Positions 36,953 through 47,052 of a stretch of DNA of 64,000 bases are shown here, one piece after another (position 1 is the stretch's first letter; each line of letters opens with the position of its first letter). Origin of the DNA: Salisediminibacterium beveridgei (lineage in GTDB: Bacteria > Bacillota > Bacilli > Bacillales > Salisediminibacteriaceae); the NCBI RefSeq assembly GCF_001721685.1, contig NZ_CP012502.1, forward strand, positions 2,170,001 through 2,234,000, read 5' to 3'. The notes beneath the pieces are model-generated. The model did no database searches. It was given only the letters and a program-made list of their open reading frames with translations, and had not been told where the DNA came from. The position numbers and the translations under genes are program-made.

Positions 36953-38263
36953 CTAAAATGTCCCCTCCTCTTTAAAGGATCGTGAACGACGGAACTGGAA
37001 GAAAGCAAAGGTTGCAACCATTAATCCAAGTATGATGGAGATCGCTGCTGCCATGGCAATCTGTCCGGTCTCAAACGTTAAACTGTATACCCAGGAAATC
37101 AGAATATCCGAACCCCCTGCAACCTGGTTTCGCACAGGAGGCCCCCCCTGATTGAACAGGTAAATAATATTAAAATTATTGAAGTTAAATGAATACTGCA
37201 TGATTAATAGTGGGCCAGTCGCAAACATCAAATGCGGGAAAGTGATATTGGTAAATTTCTGCCAGCGGCTGGCTCCATCAATATCCGCAGCTTCATACCA
37301 ATCTGATGAAATACTTTGCAGCACACCTGTAAACAGCGCATAGACAAACGGGAATCCCAGCCAGACTTGAATCATGATCAGAGCAATCCTTGTGTACAAG
37401 GCATTCTGAAGCCAGGGCAGTCCTTCCCCAAACAACGGAATAAGAATTTGTGTATTGATTGCACCAAAATTATCATTAAATAGAGCGGAGAAAATAATAA
37501 TCGTTACAAATGCCGGTACGGCCCATGGCAAAATAAATACGGTTCGAATCAATTTTTTGAATCTGATCCGGGGATCGTTCACAATGATTGCCAAGAACAT
37601 TGCCAAAGCGATTTGCAATGTCGTTGCCACGAATGTCCAGATTAATGTCCAGGACAATACGTTGACAAATGTATTACGCCAAATATCAAGGGCAAATAAG
37701 TTCACGAAGTTCTCAAAACCGACCCATTCCAATAAATGCCTTGGCGGCTGGTTATTCGGGGAGAGGTTTGTGAAAGCAAGAAACATCATAAACATTAATG
37801 GAAATACGACGACAAAAATTAACAGTGTCAATCCTGGAGCAATGATGATGTAAGGGAAACTGTTGTCCCAGGAATTTTTAAATCCTTCTCTCATTCCAGG
37901 TACTTTCCAGCCTAATTGTATTCTCTTCGCGTCTTTATGTGCATCCTGAATGGAAATACCGTACATGCTTAAGAAAAAAACAGCAAATATCAATGACAGT
38001 ATACCATTACTTAAAAACACCCGGGAATCATCAACTCGTGGCTCTGTCCCCAGTGTTACGAGTCCCTGCAGTCCCGTTGTGATAAAATCAAACATCGCAA
38101 CAAGAAAAGCAGCAAAGAGAATAAACAGGACGGTTCCTTTCATATAGCGCTTGTTATAAATTTGACCCATCCCTGGAACAATTGATAACAAAGCCGCAAC
38201 TTTCGGGTTATGTTTCGGATGAACCAAAAGATCATCCTGACTGATTTTCTTATCCGCAGCCAT
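36953..38263 (-). CDS. malF: Maltodextrin ABC transporter permease (copy 2)
   Basis: Identical to 20378-21688; stop directly abuts the malG start. Confidence 0.92.
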   Translation of the reverse strand: MAADKKISQDDLLVHPKHNPKVAALLSIVPGMGQIYNKRYMKGTVLFILFAAFLVAMFDFITTGLQGLVTLGTEPRVDDSRVFLSNGILSLIFAVFFLSMYGISIQDAHKDAKRIQLGWKVPGMREGFKNSWDNSFPYIIIAPGLTLLIFVVVFPLMFMMFLAFTNLSPNNQPPRHLLEWVGFENFVNLFALDIWRNTFVNVLSWTLIWTFVATTLQIALAMFLAIIVNDPRIRFKKLIRTVFILPWAVPAFVTIIIFSALFNDNFGAINTQILIPLFGEGLPWLQNALYTRIALIMIQVWLGFPFVYALFTGVLQSISSDWYEAADIDGASRWQKFTNITFPHLMFATGPLLIMQYSFNFNNFNIIYLFNQGGPPVRNQVAGGSDILISWVYSLTFETGQIAMAAAISIILGLMVATFAFFQFRRSRSFKEEGTF

Positions 38264-38291
38264 TCCTTCTCCTCCTCACTTAAAAAAAGGG

Positions 38292-38317
38292 GGATCAGAG
38301 GGGATAACCTCTGATCC
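38292..38317 (-). terminator. malE-malF intercistronic hairpin (copy 2)
   Basis: Same perfect 10-bp stem as at 21718-21743, with one fewer base in the adjoining homopolymer. Confidence 0.7.
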
Positions 38318-38336
38318 GACCTTTACATGCCATTTA

Positions 38337-39662
38337 TTACTGCATCATTTGAACTTGCTCATGAATTTGATCCACTGCTTCTTGCAGAACATCCTCTGCA
38401 TCGTCACCATCAGAAACGAACTGGAGGGCATCTCCAATCGGCTCCCAAACCTGTGACATAGCCGGAATGTTCGGCATAGGCTCAGAATACTGAGTCTGCT
38501 CGAAAATCGGTGCCATAAACTCATCATCGATTTCTACAGCTGTATGAGCAGGAAGCTCACCGGCCACTTCGAAATACATTTCAGAATTCTCAGCATTAGT
38601 CAGGAATAATGCTAATTCTGTTGCCCAGTAAGGATTTTCGGAATAATAATTCACGAGCCAGCCTTTGTTACCGGAAAACGAACTCAAGCGCTCGCCGTTC
38701 ATTTCAGGAAGTGGTGAAATTTCCAGGCTGTCCCCTAAAGCTTCCTCATAATCAGGAATTGACCACGGACCGGTTACGACCATGCCTGCTTGACCATCTG
38801 TGAAGAGCCCGTTCATGATATCACCGTCGATACCGGTTGGCATCAGGTCTTCTTCGAACCAGCTTTGAATGATTTCGGCACCTTCAACAGCGCCTTCTGA
38901 AGCAAGACCGATATCATCCGGGTCATAGACACCGTCATCATCCTGTCCAAATACATAGCCACCAGGAGCTGTCAGGAATGGATAGCTGAAGTAGAAGTTT
39001 GTTGCTTCCATCAAAAATCCATAAGTTTCGCCGTCAGTCAGGTCACGTGCAACATCCATCAATTCGTCCATTGTTTCCGGTGCATCCGGAACGAGATCCG
39101 TATTACGGAACAATGCATAGGTTTCAACGACAGCAGGAATACCGAACTGTTCACCTTCATAACTGAAAGAAGTTACAGCTTCTTGATTATATTCTGCAAG
39201 TCTGGACTCCTGGTCTTCAGTCAGATCAAGATCAAGTGCCAAACCTTGGTCGTATATGTCACCCATACGGTCGTGTGGCTGGAAGAAGAGGTCAGGACCT
39301 TGTCCTGCTGGACCGTCCAAGGACATTCCTTCTGTCTGTTCAAGCATGGAATAAGGTGTAATGTTTACAGCGATTCCGTACTCTGATTCGAATGCTTCAG
39401 CCATATCTTCATGGGCATCAAGCTGGGCATCTTCGTCATTGACCCAAATTGTCAGCTCATCCGGCTTTTCAGGCTCATCCGCTTCTGCTGTTTCATTTCC
39501 TTCATTGTTATTGGCTTCGTTTGTTTCGTTGTTGTTGTTTCCTGGATCGTTGGCCGGTGTTTCATTGTTTGCGTTGTCATCATTATTACCACAAGCGACA
39601 AGACCAACAGACAATGCAGAGACAACAGTTAAAGAACGTAAAAATGGCTTACTTTTAAACAT
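38337..39662 (-). CDS. malE: Maltodextrin-binding lipoprotein (copy 2)
   Basis: Identical to 21763-23088. With both copies intact the cell would hold two complete malEFG sets. Confidence 0.93.
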   Translation of the reverse strand: MFKSKPFLRSLTVVSALSVGLVACGNNDDNANNETPANDPGNNNNETNEANNNEGNETAEADEPEKPDELTIWVNDEDAQLDAHEDMAEAFESEYGIAVNITPYSMLEQTEGMSLDGPAGQGPDLFFQPHDRMGDIYDQGLALDLDLTEDQESRLAEYNQEAVTSFSYEGEQFGIPAVVETYALFRNTDLVPDAPETMDELMDVARDLTDGETYGFLMEATNFYFSYPFLTAPGGYVFGQDDDGVYDPDDIGLASEGAVEGAEIIQSWFEEDLMPTGIDGDIMNGLFTDGQAGMVVTGPWSIPDYEEALGDSLEISPLPEMNGERLSSFSGNKGWLVNYYSENPYWATELALFLTNAENSEMYFEVAGELPAHTAVEIDDEFMAPIFEQTQYSEPMPNIPAMSQVWEPIGDALQFVSDGDDAEDVLQEAVDQIHEQVQMMQ

Positions 39663-39766
39663 GGTGTTTCCCCCTTAAAATTGTTTAATATGGTAGCTGC
39701 CGATTTTCAGGCAAAACAGGATCCGCATGGCTAGTTCCACTCATACATACGGACACTCCAACGCAA

Positions 39767-39870
39767 GACAATCGGTTGCACCAGCAATGCAAAAGAAATG
39801 CGACACGCTTAGTGAAATCGTTTGCATCGCTTATGAGTTTATTATACTATTCACACCAAAAAAATAGCAA
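39767..39870 (-). promoter_or_regulatory. malE promoter with MalR/CcpA-like operators (copy 2)
   Basis: -10 TATAAT at 39841-39846. The A-run between -10 and -35 has seven bases, against eight in copy 1, so the spacer is 18. Operators as in copy 1. Confidence 0.6.
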
Positions 39871-40205
39871 CCCTTTTTACGAAATTATTTTATAGTTTTT
39901 TCGGTTTCATCATAGAATCTGAACTTGAACAGATGAAGCTTCGCTTACCGATCTTCACACCTTCAGCATCAGCCGGAATCCATGAAGGTTTTACAACTTA
40001 ATAATCGATAACATAAAGAATTACATGTCATAAGAGTCACCCCTGGATTTAATGCCTTTAATCGTTAAGGGCAAATTCATTCTGTATAAGCAGCACTCCC
40101 TTAGTGTGCACCGTTTGAATGAAAGCACCCTCTTCGCCCACGAGCAATCGGTTGCACTTTTGTGAAAATGAAAACAGGATTTCCATAGGTTTCATCGCTC
40201 TGTAT
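39871..40205. other. Non-coding stretch between malE promoter and araC (copy 2)
   Basis: Same content as 23298-23632, including the distal MalR-like palindrome at about 40142-40157. No gene seen. Confidence 0.4.
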
Positions 40206-41075
40206 TCAGGGCGACACCCTGTTCATTCTTCGGTATTGTCCGGGACTGATTCCCTCCGACCGTTTAAACACCCTTGAAAAGTAAGCTGAATCGCTAAAGC
40301 CACAGGCAACAGAAACGGTAGATAAATCGTGGATTCCCTCATGAAGCAGCCTCTTGGCATGATTGATCCTCACCTGATTCATGTACTGAACAGCCGTTAA
40401 TCCCGTCACTTTTTTAATGGATCTGGAAATATAATCTGGATGAAATAACAGTATTGAAGCCATTTTTTTCACTGACAATTGATTGTCCTTGTAGTGCTGT
40501 CTGATAAATACAATCGACTGCTCAGCAACCTCCTGTGCTGCTGAAGGAAGTGTGATTACCTGTTGCTGCAATTCAAGAAGAACGTCAAAGAATAAGGTTT
40601 GCTGCCTCATACGCACTGCGACATCGCTACTTTCATTTCGTTCAAAGAGATCTGAAAGTTTAGATTCAAATACTTCTCTTATGGTTACTTGACTGTGAAC
40701 AGGTAACCGAAGTTGATAACGTTCAGGTTCTGTATACGTAGCAGCTGATGTCAAAATATCCGACCAGCCACTTAATGACTCACCCGTCACGCTGAATGAC
40801 AACGGAAATTCAAAATGAATCCATGCTATATGTGTATCCTCTTCGCAAGGCTTGACGCCCTCGTGCGTTTTTCCAGGGGTCAAAATGGCATACTCACCTG
40901 CATGAATGGTGAGTATTTGATCATTTTCTTTCATATAAAGTGTCCCAGAAAAGACATAGATTAAATCAAATACGTCAAATTGACGTTTGAAATGCACCGT
41001 CCCTTCTCGGAAAAGTCCATAGTTTCCTTTAATAAAAACCGGAATTGGTGGTATATCAGATGTTATATAATTCAT
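40206..41075 (-). CDS. AraC family regulator (copy 2)
   Basis: Identical to 23633-24502; cupin sensor plus double helix-turn-helix. Confidence 0.88.
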   Translation of the reverse strand: MNYITSDIPPIPVFIKGNYGLFREGTVHFKRQFDVFDLIYVFSGTLYMKENDQILTIHAGEYAILTPGKTHEGVKPCEEDTHIAWIHFEFPLSFSVTGESLSGWSDILTSAATYTEPERYQLRLPVHSQVTIREVFESKLSDLFERNESSDVAVRMRQQTLFFDVLLELQQQVITLPSAAQEVAEQSIVFIRQHYKDNQLSVKKMASILLFHPDYISRSIKKVTGLTAVQYMNQVRINHAKRLLHEGIHDLSTVSVACGFSDSAYFSRVFKRSEGISPGQYRRMNRVSP

Positions 41076-41215
41076 TTCGCACTTCCCTCCAGATCGTTTT
41101 TGTACAAAACGATTCGATATCGTACCTTTCATGTCATTATACTATCGGATAAGATGAAAAGGCACGCTTACTAATTCTTTTCATCAAATCGAAATTCAAA
41201 CTGAAGGTGTATCCA

Positions 41216-42583
41216 ATGAGTAAAAAACAAACCGCTGCAAATATGACGTTGTTTGCGATCACTTGGCCGATATTTATTGAAATTCTGTTACATATGCTGA
41301 TGGGTAATGCCGACACATTGATGCTTAGTCAATATGACGATGATTCCGTTGCCGCTGTGGGTGTTTCAAATCAAATCATGAGCGTGATCATCGTGATGTT
41401 CGGCTTTGTTGCAACAGGGACAACCATCTTGATTGCACAAAACCTCGGGGCCAAGAGATTTGAAAATGCAGGAATTATTGCAGTCGTCTCCATTGTCGCC
41501 AATATCATCATGGGACTTGTATTAAGTGCCGTGCTGTTTTTCTTCGGCGAATCCATTTTAATCATGATGAATCTGCCGGTAGAGCTCATGGACACAGCAC
41601 TGATTTATCTGCGAATCGTCGGCGGTTTTGCTTTTGTACAGGCATTGATCATGACCTTATCTGCAGTTGTCAAAAGTCACGGATTCACCAGAGATGCGAT
41701 GTATGTCACTTTAGGAATGAACGTATTGAATGTGTTCGGGAATTTCGTCTTTATTTTTGGTGCCTTTGGAGCTCCTGAACTTGGAGCAACCGGCGTTGCC
41801 ATCAGTACGGCTTTCAGCAGAACGCTTGGAACCATCGTACTCTTCATTACACTTTACTGGCGCGTTAAAGGAGATTTACCCTGGTCCAAAACATTCCGTT
41901 CATTTCCGAAAAAAGAACTCGCTGATTTATTCAGAATTGGCATCCCGACTGCTGGAGAGCATTTATCCTATAATGCTTCTCAGATGGTGATCACCTATTA
42001 TATTGCATCCATGGGGACTGTTGCTCTAACAACCCGTGTTTATACCTTGAATATTGTCATGTTTGCATTTTTATTTTCGATTGCTATCGGTCAGGGTACA
42101 CAAATCCTGATTGGTCATATGATCGGTGAGAAAAGATTTGATGAAGCATACAAACGGGCGCTTAGAAGTCTTGCTACCGGAATCGGGGTGTCTGTGTTTG
42201 TCGCATCCATCTTCACGATCTTCAGTGATCAACTTTTCGGGATCTTCACTTCAAACCAGGAAATTATTCAAATGGGTGGCGTCTTGTTAATTCTAACCAT
42301 TATATTGGAACCCGGCAGAGCATTTAACTTAATCATCATCAATGCATTGCGCGCTGCAGGTGATGTCCGCTTTCCTGTATATGTTGGCATTTTATCCATG
42401 TGGGGCGTGGCGGTCACCGTCAGTTATTTTGCGGGAATTTGGCTGGGACTTGGCCTCATCGGCATATGGATTGCGATGATCCTGGATGAATGGTTACGGG
42501 GATTACTCATGCTTGGAAGGTGGCGCTCAGGAAAATGGCGCAGCATGTCATTCATCCAAACGGAAGAAAGAAAATCATCATAA
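41216..42583 (+). CDS. MATE family multidrug/cation exporter (intact copy)
   Basis: This 455-aa protein has twelve predicted helices of the MATE (NorM/DinF-like) superfamily: the N-terminal half begins TLFAITWPIFIEILLHMLMGNADTLMLS, and the duplicated second half begins near LFRIGIPTAGEHLSYNASQM. MATE proteins export cationic compounds using Na+ or H+. AAGGTG precedes the ATG. It is divergent from the AraC regulator, which may control it. The copy at 24643 is frameshifted. Confidence 0.9.
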   Translation: MSKKQTAANMTLFAITWPIFIEILLHMLMGNADTLMLSQYDDDSVAAVGVSNQIMSVIIVMFGFVATGTTILIAQNLGAKRFENAGIIAVVSIVANIIMGLVLSAVLFFFGESILIMMNLPVELMDTALIYLRIVGGFAFVQALIMTLSAVVKSHGFTRDAMYVTLGMNVLNVFGNFVFIFGAFGAPELGATGVAISTAFSRTLGTIVLFITLYWRVKGDLPWSKTFRSFPKKELADLFRIGIPTAGEHLSYNASQMVITYYIASMGTVALTTRVYTLNIVMFAFLFSIAIGQGTQILIGHMIGEKRFDEAYKRALRSLATGIGVSVFVASIFTIFSDQLFGIFTSNQEIIQMGGVLLILTIILEPGRAFNLIIINALRAAGDVRFPVYVGILSMWGVAVTVSYFAGIWLGLGLIGIWIAMILDEWLRGLLMLGRWRSGKWRSMSFIQTEERKSS

Positions 42584-42743
42584 TGAATGAATTAAATGTA
42601 TATTTATTCATTGTAAATCTGTTATTGAAAACTGTTGTCAGAAGATTTATCAGAGAAAATCCACTCTTACATCAATGGTGACTTCCCCTCCCCCCCCTTG
42701 ATTTGAAAGGGTCCTGTTGATTGATAAAATATTTCGTTTCATG

Positions 42744-42789
42744 AAATAAAAATTTTATTTTTGACATCTTTTGAGTTTTTTGATTAAAT
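42744..42789 (+). promoter_or_regulatory. Promoter and palindrome upstream of TAXI gene
   Basis: -35 TTGACA (42761-42766), 17-bp spacer, -10 TTAAAT (42784-42789). AAATAAAA-A-TTTTATTT (42744-42760) is a perfect palindrome touching the -35, preceded by TCATG. A related TCATGAAAATAAAA lies before the kamA promoter. This is a candidate RpiR operator. Confidence 0.5.
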
Positions 42790-42861
42790 GTAATAGAATA
42801 TCAATCATTTTTTATGCGAATATTGGTATTTTAAAGAAAAGCGGAAAAAGGGGGATTCATA

Positions 42862-43839
42862 ATGAACAAAAAAGTAACAGGTCTTATTTCCATCGCTGCA
42901 GCAGGAGCACTGCTTCTCGGCGCTTGTGGAAATGACAACGACACAGCGGATGTAGGAAGTCTTCAGCTCGGCACAGGAAGCACTGGGGGTACATATTACC
43001 CTCTCGGTACGGAAATGGCAAACGTCATCAACGCTAATGTGGAGGGGTATGACGGATTTGATGTCAGTGCCGTCTCATCTGGTGCGTCCGTCGATAACCT
43101 GTCCAATATTGCCCAGGGTGAATTTGAGCTGGGGATGACCGTACACTTACCAGCACTTGATGCTTTAACTGGTGATGGGGATTTTGAAGGCGTTGAAATT
43201 GATAACTTCGGATTTATGGGTCACATCTACCCTGAAGTCATGCAGATTGTGACAACAGAAGACAGCGGAATCGACACCATCGCAGATCTTGAAGGCATGC
43301 GCGTTGCGATTGGACCGCCAGGCAGTGGTACACAAGCTGCAGCGAGACTGATTCTTGAAGCATACGGACTCGAAGATGGGGACTATGATGCTTATGAAGA
43401 AGGATTCGGAGATGCAGCCGGTCGAATTCAGGATGGAAACCTCGATGCTTCTTTCGGTCTTCTTGGTCTTCCTGCAGGAAGCATTGAAGAACTGTCACTT
43501 CAACAGGATGTCAAAATGGTTTCATTGACGGACGAAGGGCTATCTTATATAGAGGAAAACAGTGGCTATGAAGCGATGGATATCCCTGCTGACTCTTATG
43601 ACTTTCTTGAAGAAGATGTTCAAGCAATTACAGCTTACGCAATACTCGTAGGGTCAACGGACGCCATTGATGAAGACCTTGGTTACGAAATCACTCGTGC
43701 ACTATTTGATAATGCCGACAGTGTTTCCCACGCACAAGGTGCTCATCTCACTCTTGAGAATGCCTTGAATGGTTCGAATGGTCTTCCAATGCACCCCGGT
43801 GCAGAACGTTATTTCGAAGAACAAGGATTGCTTGACTGA
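42862..43839 (+). CDS. TAXI family TRAP solute-binding lipoprotein
   Basis: This 325-aa secreted lipoprotein (signal ending LLGAC, Cys22) has the TAXI signature GTGSTGGTYYPLG (about residues 37-49), VSSGASVDNL, and GPPGSGTQAAARLIL. TAXI proteins deliver substrates, in several cases dicarboxylates or amino acids, to TRAP permeases. AAAGGGGGA precedes the ATG. A terminator at 43856 separates it from the permease, which would favour excess binding protein. Confidence 0.92.
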   Translation: MNKKVTGLISIAAAGALLLGACGNDNDTADVGSLQLGTGSTGGTYYPLGTEMANVINANVEGYDGFDVSAVSSGASVDNLSNIAQGEFELGMTVHLPALDALTGDGDFEGVEIDNFGFMGHIYPEVMQIVTTEDSGIDTIADLEGMRVAIGPPGSGTQAAARLILEAYGLEDGDYDAYEEGFGDAAGRIQDGNLDASFGLLGLPAGSIEELSLQQDVKMVSLTDEGLSYIEENSGYEAMDIPADSYDFLEEDVQAITAYAILVGSTDAIDEDLGYEITRALFDNADSVSHAQGAHLTLENALNGSNGLPMHPGAERYFEEQGLLD

Positions 43840-43855
43840 TGCAATTTAGTTGGAT

Positions 43856-43887
43856 AAAAAGCCGGACACTCATATGTCCGGCTTTTT
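43856..43887 (+). terminator. Terminator of the TAXI gene
   Basis: AAAAAGCCGGACA pairs with TGTCCGGCTTTTT; followed by T-run. The next 240 bases up to the permease hold no gene. Confidence 0.8.
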
Positions 43888-44132
43888 CATCCGCTTATGA
43901 TCCATAAATTTCTATTGTGATTCCGCTTCTTTTATGATTAAAATGATATTCGACTGAAATTCCTCTGCATCAATCCATTTGCAGAAGATCGACGAAAACA
44001 CAGGAAATTTAATTACTTATTTTATCCTGGGCTTTCGTGGATGAATCAGCGAATTGGAGATAATCATTACGGCATGACATAACTTTTTGTGATGCCTTAT
44101 CGTTAAATGAGTCTATCAGCGAGGTGAGACAA

Positions 44133-46088
44133 ATGTCTGAAAACAAAGAAGAGTTTCTAACGGAAAAAGAAAAACAGGAGATGCTTGCAAAATACGATAA
44201 AGAATCCTCCTTTCGGCAATTTCCAGGAAAATGGGCTTGGGTCATTTCCTTTTTGGCCATCTCATTAACCATATTTCATCTTTGGCGTGCAATGCCATTA
44301 AGCGGCGGACCTCTTGTATCGCTTCTTCAAGGGGCTGTCCATCTGGGTACTGGTCTGGGTCTGATCTTTCTTTTGTATCCTGCAAAGGCAGGAGGACAAA
44401 AGAAAAGAGGCGTCCCATGGTATGATGTGCTTCTGGCTTTTTTGTCCATGGGTTCTGTTTATTACATCATCTTCCGGTACGACTGGATCACCGGGGGAGC
44501 CCGCGTCCTCGGATTTACAACCTTTGACATTATCATCGCAACCATCGGGATCGTATTGCTACTCGAAGCCACTCGCAGAGCTGTAGGAGTGCCGATTGTG
44601 GTTATTGCAACATTGGCAATCATTTATGGGATGTTTGGTACGAACATTCCTTACTTTGGTCACGGCGGCTTTGATTGGTCCCAGTTATCAAGGCGACTCT
44701 TTTACTCATCCGATGCGATCTTTGGTACACCGATTCAGATTTCATCTCAGTACATCTTTTTGTTTCTTTTCTTCGGTGTAATGTTGACAAAAACCGGTGT
44801 AGGCCAGTATTTTAACGATCTGGCTTTTGGCGCCACCGGTCGCTTCACCGGTGGGACTGCAAAAGCAGCCGTGGCTGCATCAGCCATGCAAGGAACTGTC
44901 ACAGGAAGTTCTGTTGCCAATACGGTTGCATCAGGTTCCTTTACGATTCCGATGATGAAACGGGCCGGCTTCAGACCGGAGTTTTCAGCAGCAGCTGAAG
45001 CTTCTGCCTCAACAGGTGGACAAATTATGCCCCCAATCATGGGTGCCGCAGCCTTTATCATGGCCGAATATGTATCAAGTGTCAGTTACAGTGATATCAT
45101 CATTATCGGGATCATCCCGGCGTTGCTGTACTTTACGGGCGTATTTATGGGAACTCATTTTGAAGCAAAACGATTTGGAATCACGGGGCTTCCTAAAGAA
45201 GAACTGCCCTCCGCTAAGGGCTTATTGAAGAATTCCTATCTATTGCTGCCGCTGGTTGTCATTATTTCCATGCTTGTAGACGGCAGAACGCCGATGTACG
45301 CTGCTTTGGGTGGAATCGCGACAGCCTTCGCTGTCAGTTTCTTCAAAAAAGAAACCCGCATGGGCCCGAGGGTGATCATTAATGCCCTCGAAGAAGGTGC
45401 GCGGGTTGCACTTCCGGTTATTGCAGCATGTGCCAGTGCCGGGATCATTGTCGGGATTGTCGTGTTCACTGGTCTCGGCGGCAAAATTGCCGGAGGACTC
45501 CTGGGTCTTGCCGGGGACAGCCTGTTCCTGCTGCTGTTCTTCACGATGATTGCGTGCATTCTCTTAGGTATGGGTCTGCCAACGACCGCTAACTATGTTG
45601 TCACGGCATCGATGGCCGCTCCAGCCTTGATTGCTTTTGGAGTGCCTGAGATATCTGCGCATTTCTTTGTATTCTATTTTGGTATCGTCGCTGATATCAC
45701 ACCGCCTGTCTGTCTGGCTGCATACGCCGGGGCCGGGATCGCCAAGGCAAACCCGATGAAGGCGGGTGTCACCGCCTTCAAGCTCGCCATCGCCGGGTTT
45801 ATCATACCGTATGTCTTCGTCTATAATCCGGCACTGCTTCTTGTGGATGCAGATGTCTCGACTGTTGCCTTCTTGTTAGTCACATCCATTCTGGGCATGG
45901 CCGCCATCAGTGCCGTTATGATGAATTACTTTGTTTATTCGTTTAAATGGTATGAACGGCTGTTCCTGCTCATAGCCGGAATTCTGTTGATCATGCCTGA
46001 GAATATACTTCTCGAAGGAATCGGATTTACCTTGTTTGTTCTGATCATTATCGTTCAGCTGAAACGGAAAAAGAAAATCGAAGGGTAA
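44133..46088 (+). CDS. TRAP transporter fused 4TM/12TM permease
   Basis: This 651-aa fused DctQ-DctM type permease goes with TAXI binding proteins. The N-terminal small-subunit-like helices (about residues 30-130) are followed by the DctM domain with GSSVANTVASGSFTIPMMKRAGF, ASASTGGQIMPPIMGAAAFIMAEY and LGMGLPTTANYV. It is a secondary transporter, probably Na+-driven. GCGAGGTGAG precedes the ATG. The substrate is unknown; the downstream KamA-like enzyme and RpiR regulator may give hints. Confidence 0.92.
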   Translation: MSENKEEFLTEKEKQEMLAKYDKESSFRQFPGKWAWVISFLAISLTIFHLWRAMPLSGGPLVSLLQGAVHLGTGLGLIFLLYPAKAGGQKKRGVPWYDVLLAFLSMGSVYYIIFRYDWITGGARVLGFTTFDIIIATIGIVLLLEATRRAVGVPIVVIATLAIIYGMFGTNIPYFGHGGFDWSQLSRRLFYSSDAIFGTPIQISSQYIFLFLFFGVMLTKTGVGQYFNDLAFGATGRFTGGTAKAAVAASAMQGTVTGSSVANTVASGSFTIPMMKRAGFRPEFSAAAEASASTGGQIMPPIMGAAAFIMAEYVSSVSYSDIIIIGIIPALLYFTGVFMGTHFEAKRFGITGLPKEELPSAKGLLKNSYLLLPLVVIISMLVDGRTPMYAALGGIATAFAVSFFKKETRMGPRVIINALEEGARVALPVIAACASAGIIVGIVVFTGLGGKIAGGLLGLAGDSLFLLLFFTMIACILLGMGLPTTANYVVTASMAAPALIAFGVPEISAHFFVFYFGIVADITPPVCLAAYAGAGIAKANPMKAGVTAFKLAIAGFIIPYVFVYNPALLLVDADVSTVAFLLVTSILGMAAISAVMMNYFVYSFKWYERLFLLIAGILLIMPENILLEGIGFTLFVLIIIVQLKRKKKIEG

Positions 46089-46095
46089 CAAATTT

Positions 46096-46133
46096 AAAAA
46101 GGGGTGACTGCATCAAAGCGGCACCCCCTTTTT
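46096..46133. terminator. Bidirectional terminator between TRAP and rpiR genes
   Basis: AAAAAGGGGTG and CACCCCCTTTTTT arms flank a loop; the convergent genes on both sides end here. Confidence 0.75.
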
Positions 46134-46988
46134 TTAATCATAAAATACGTCAAACGTTTCCCAAAGTCCTTCAAGTTCCACAAGACGTTTTTCGATTTTT
46201 TTATGTTCACTTCTCGTAAGCGCCGTTATCAAAGCTGACACAAGACTCATTGGTGCTGCGAATGAATCGATAAATGAATTGATCTCTGTTGAGGCAACCA
46301 GCAGCTTATCGCCGTATGGGACCAACGGACTCATCATATGATCTGTGATGACTACCGTTTTCGCCCCCTTTTCCTTAACATACTTCATCACTTCCACCGT
46401 ACGTTTCGTATATCTCGAAAACCCTAGGCCGATTACCAGATCTTTCTCAGTAATATCAAGAAGGTGCTCTGATACGCTGTCGCTTTGTCGGATCATTTCG
46501 GTATTTTGCAAAACAAGATCCAGATAAAATTCGAGAAATCCTCCTAAATTTGCTGCACTCCTGTAAGCAATGATATAAATTCTTTTGGCTTGAATCATAT
46601 CAGATACGACCCTTTCAAATTGCCTTGGATCAATCTGTTCCAAAGTGGACCTCAAATTCTGAATATCATCCGATAATACTTCCGTAACCACGTCCTCCAT
46701 CTGTTCTCCTTCATAGGTTGTCCGCCTCAGTAATTCCGCAGAAGTCATCCGTTTTTGCAAGGCTTCCTGAAGGTGTCTTTGAAAATCCGGATAGCCCTCA
46801 TAACCAATGAAATAGGCAAATCGTACAATTGTAGACTCAGCTACTCCCGAGTATTTCGCCAGTTTGGAAGCCGTCAGAAAAGGGACTGTGTCAGAATTCT
46901 CCAATATATATCGGGCAATCCTTTTATGTGATTTGCTCATGTTTTCCCTCATTGATGCAATGCGCTGATATACTTCCGTTTCAAGCAT
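46134..46988 (-). CDS. RpiR/MurR family regulator
   Basis: This 284-aa protein has an N-terminal RpiR helix-turn-helix (LTASKLAKYSGVAESTIVRFAYFIGYEGYPDF, about residues 36-70) and a C-terminal SIS domain (IYIIAYRSAANLGGFLEFYL, VIGLGFSRYTKRTVEV). The ATG at 46988 follows GGAGGGTG. It is convergent with the TRAP permease and divergent from kamA, and related A/T-rich sites occur at both target promoters. SIS domains usually bind sugar phosphates, though regulators near TRAP genes can sense other ligands. Confidence 0.88.
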   Translation of the reverse strand: MLETEVYQRIASMRENMSKSHKRIARYILENSDTVPFLTASKLAKYSGVAESTIVRFAYFIGYEGYPDFQRHLQEALQKRMTSAELLRRTTYEGEQMEDVVTEVLSDDIQNLRSTLEQIDPRQFERVVSDMIQAKRIYIIAYRSAANLGGFLEFYLDLVLQNTEMIRQSDSVSEHLLDITEKDLVIGLGFSRYTKRTVEVMKYVKEKGAKTVVITDHMMSPLVPYGDKLLVASTEINSFIDSFAAPMSLVSALITALTRSEHKKIEKRLVELEGLWETFDVFYD

Positions 46989-47052
46989 GCTGATCACCCT
47001 CCAATATCACCAGAAGTGACAAGTTCCTGTTTGCAATTTCTCTTTCATTTTA

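Larger units (their letters stand above)
26036..42606. repeat. Tandem duplication, copy 2 (16,571 bp with IS)
   Basis: This is the second direct copy of 11400-26035. It differs by an inserted 1,963-bp IS that replaces 27 bases, by eleven single-base homopolymer indels between 26608 and 29812, and by one-base losses in a G-run near 38290 and an A-run near 39858. Confidence 0.95.
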
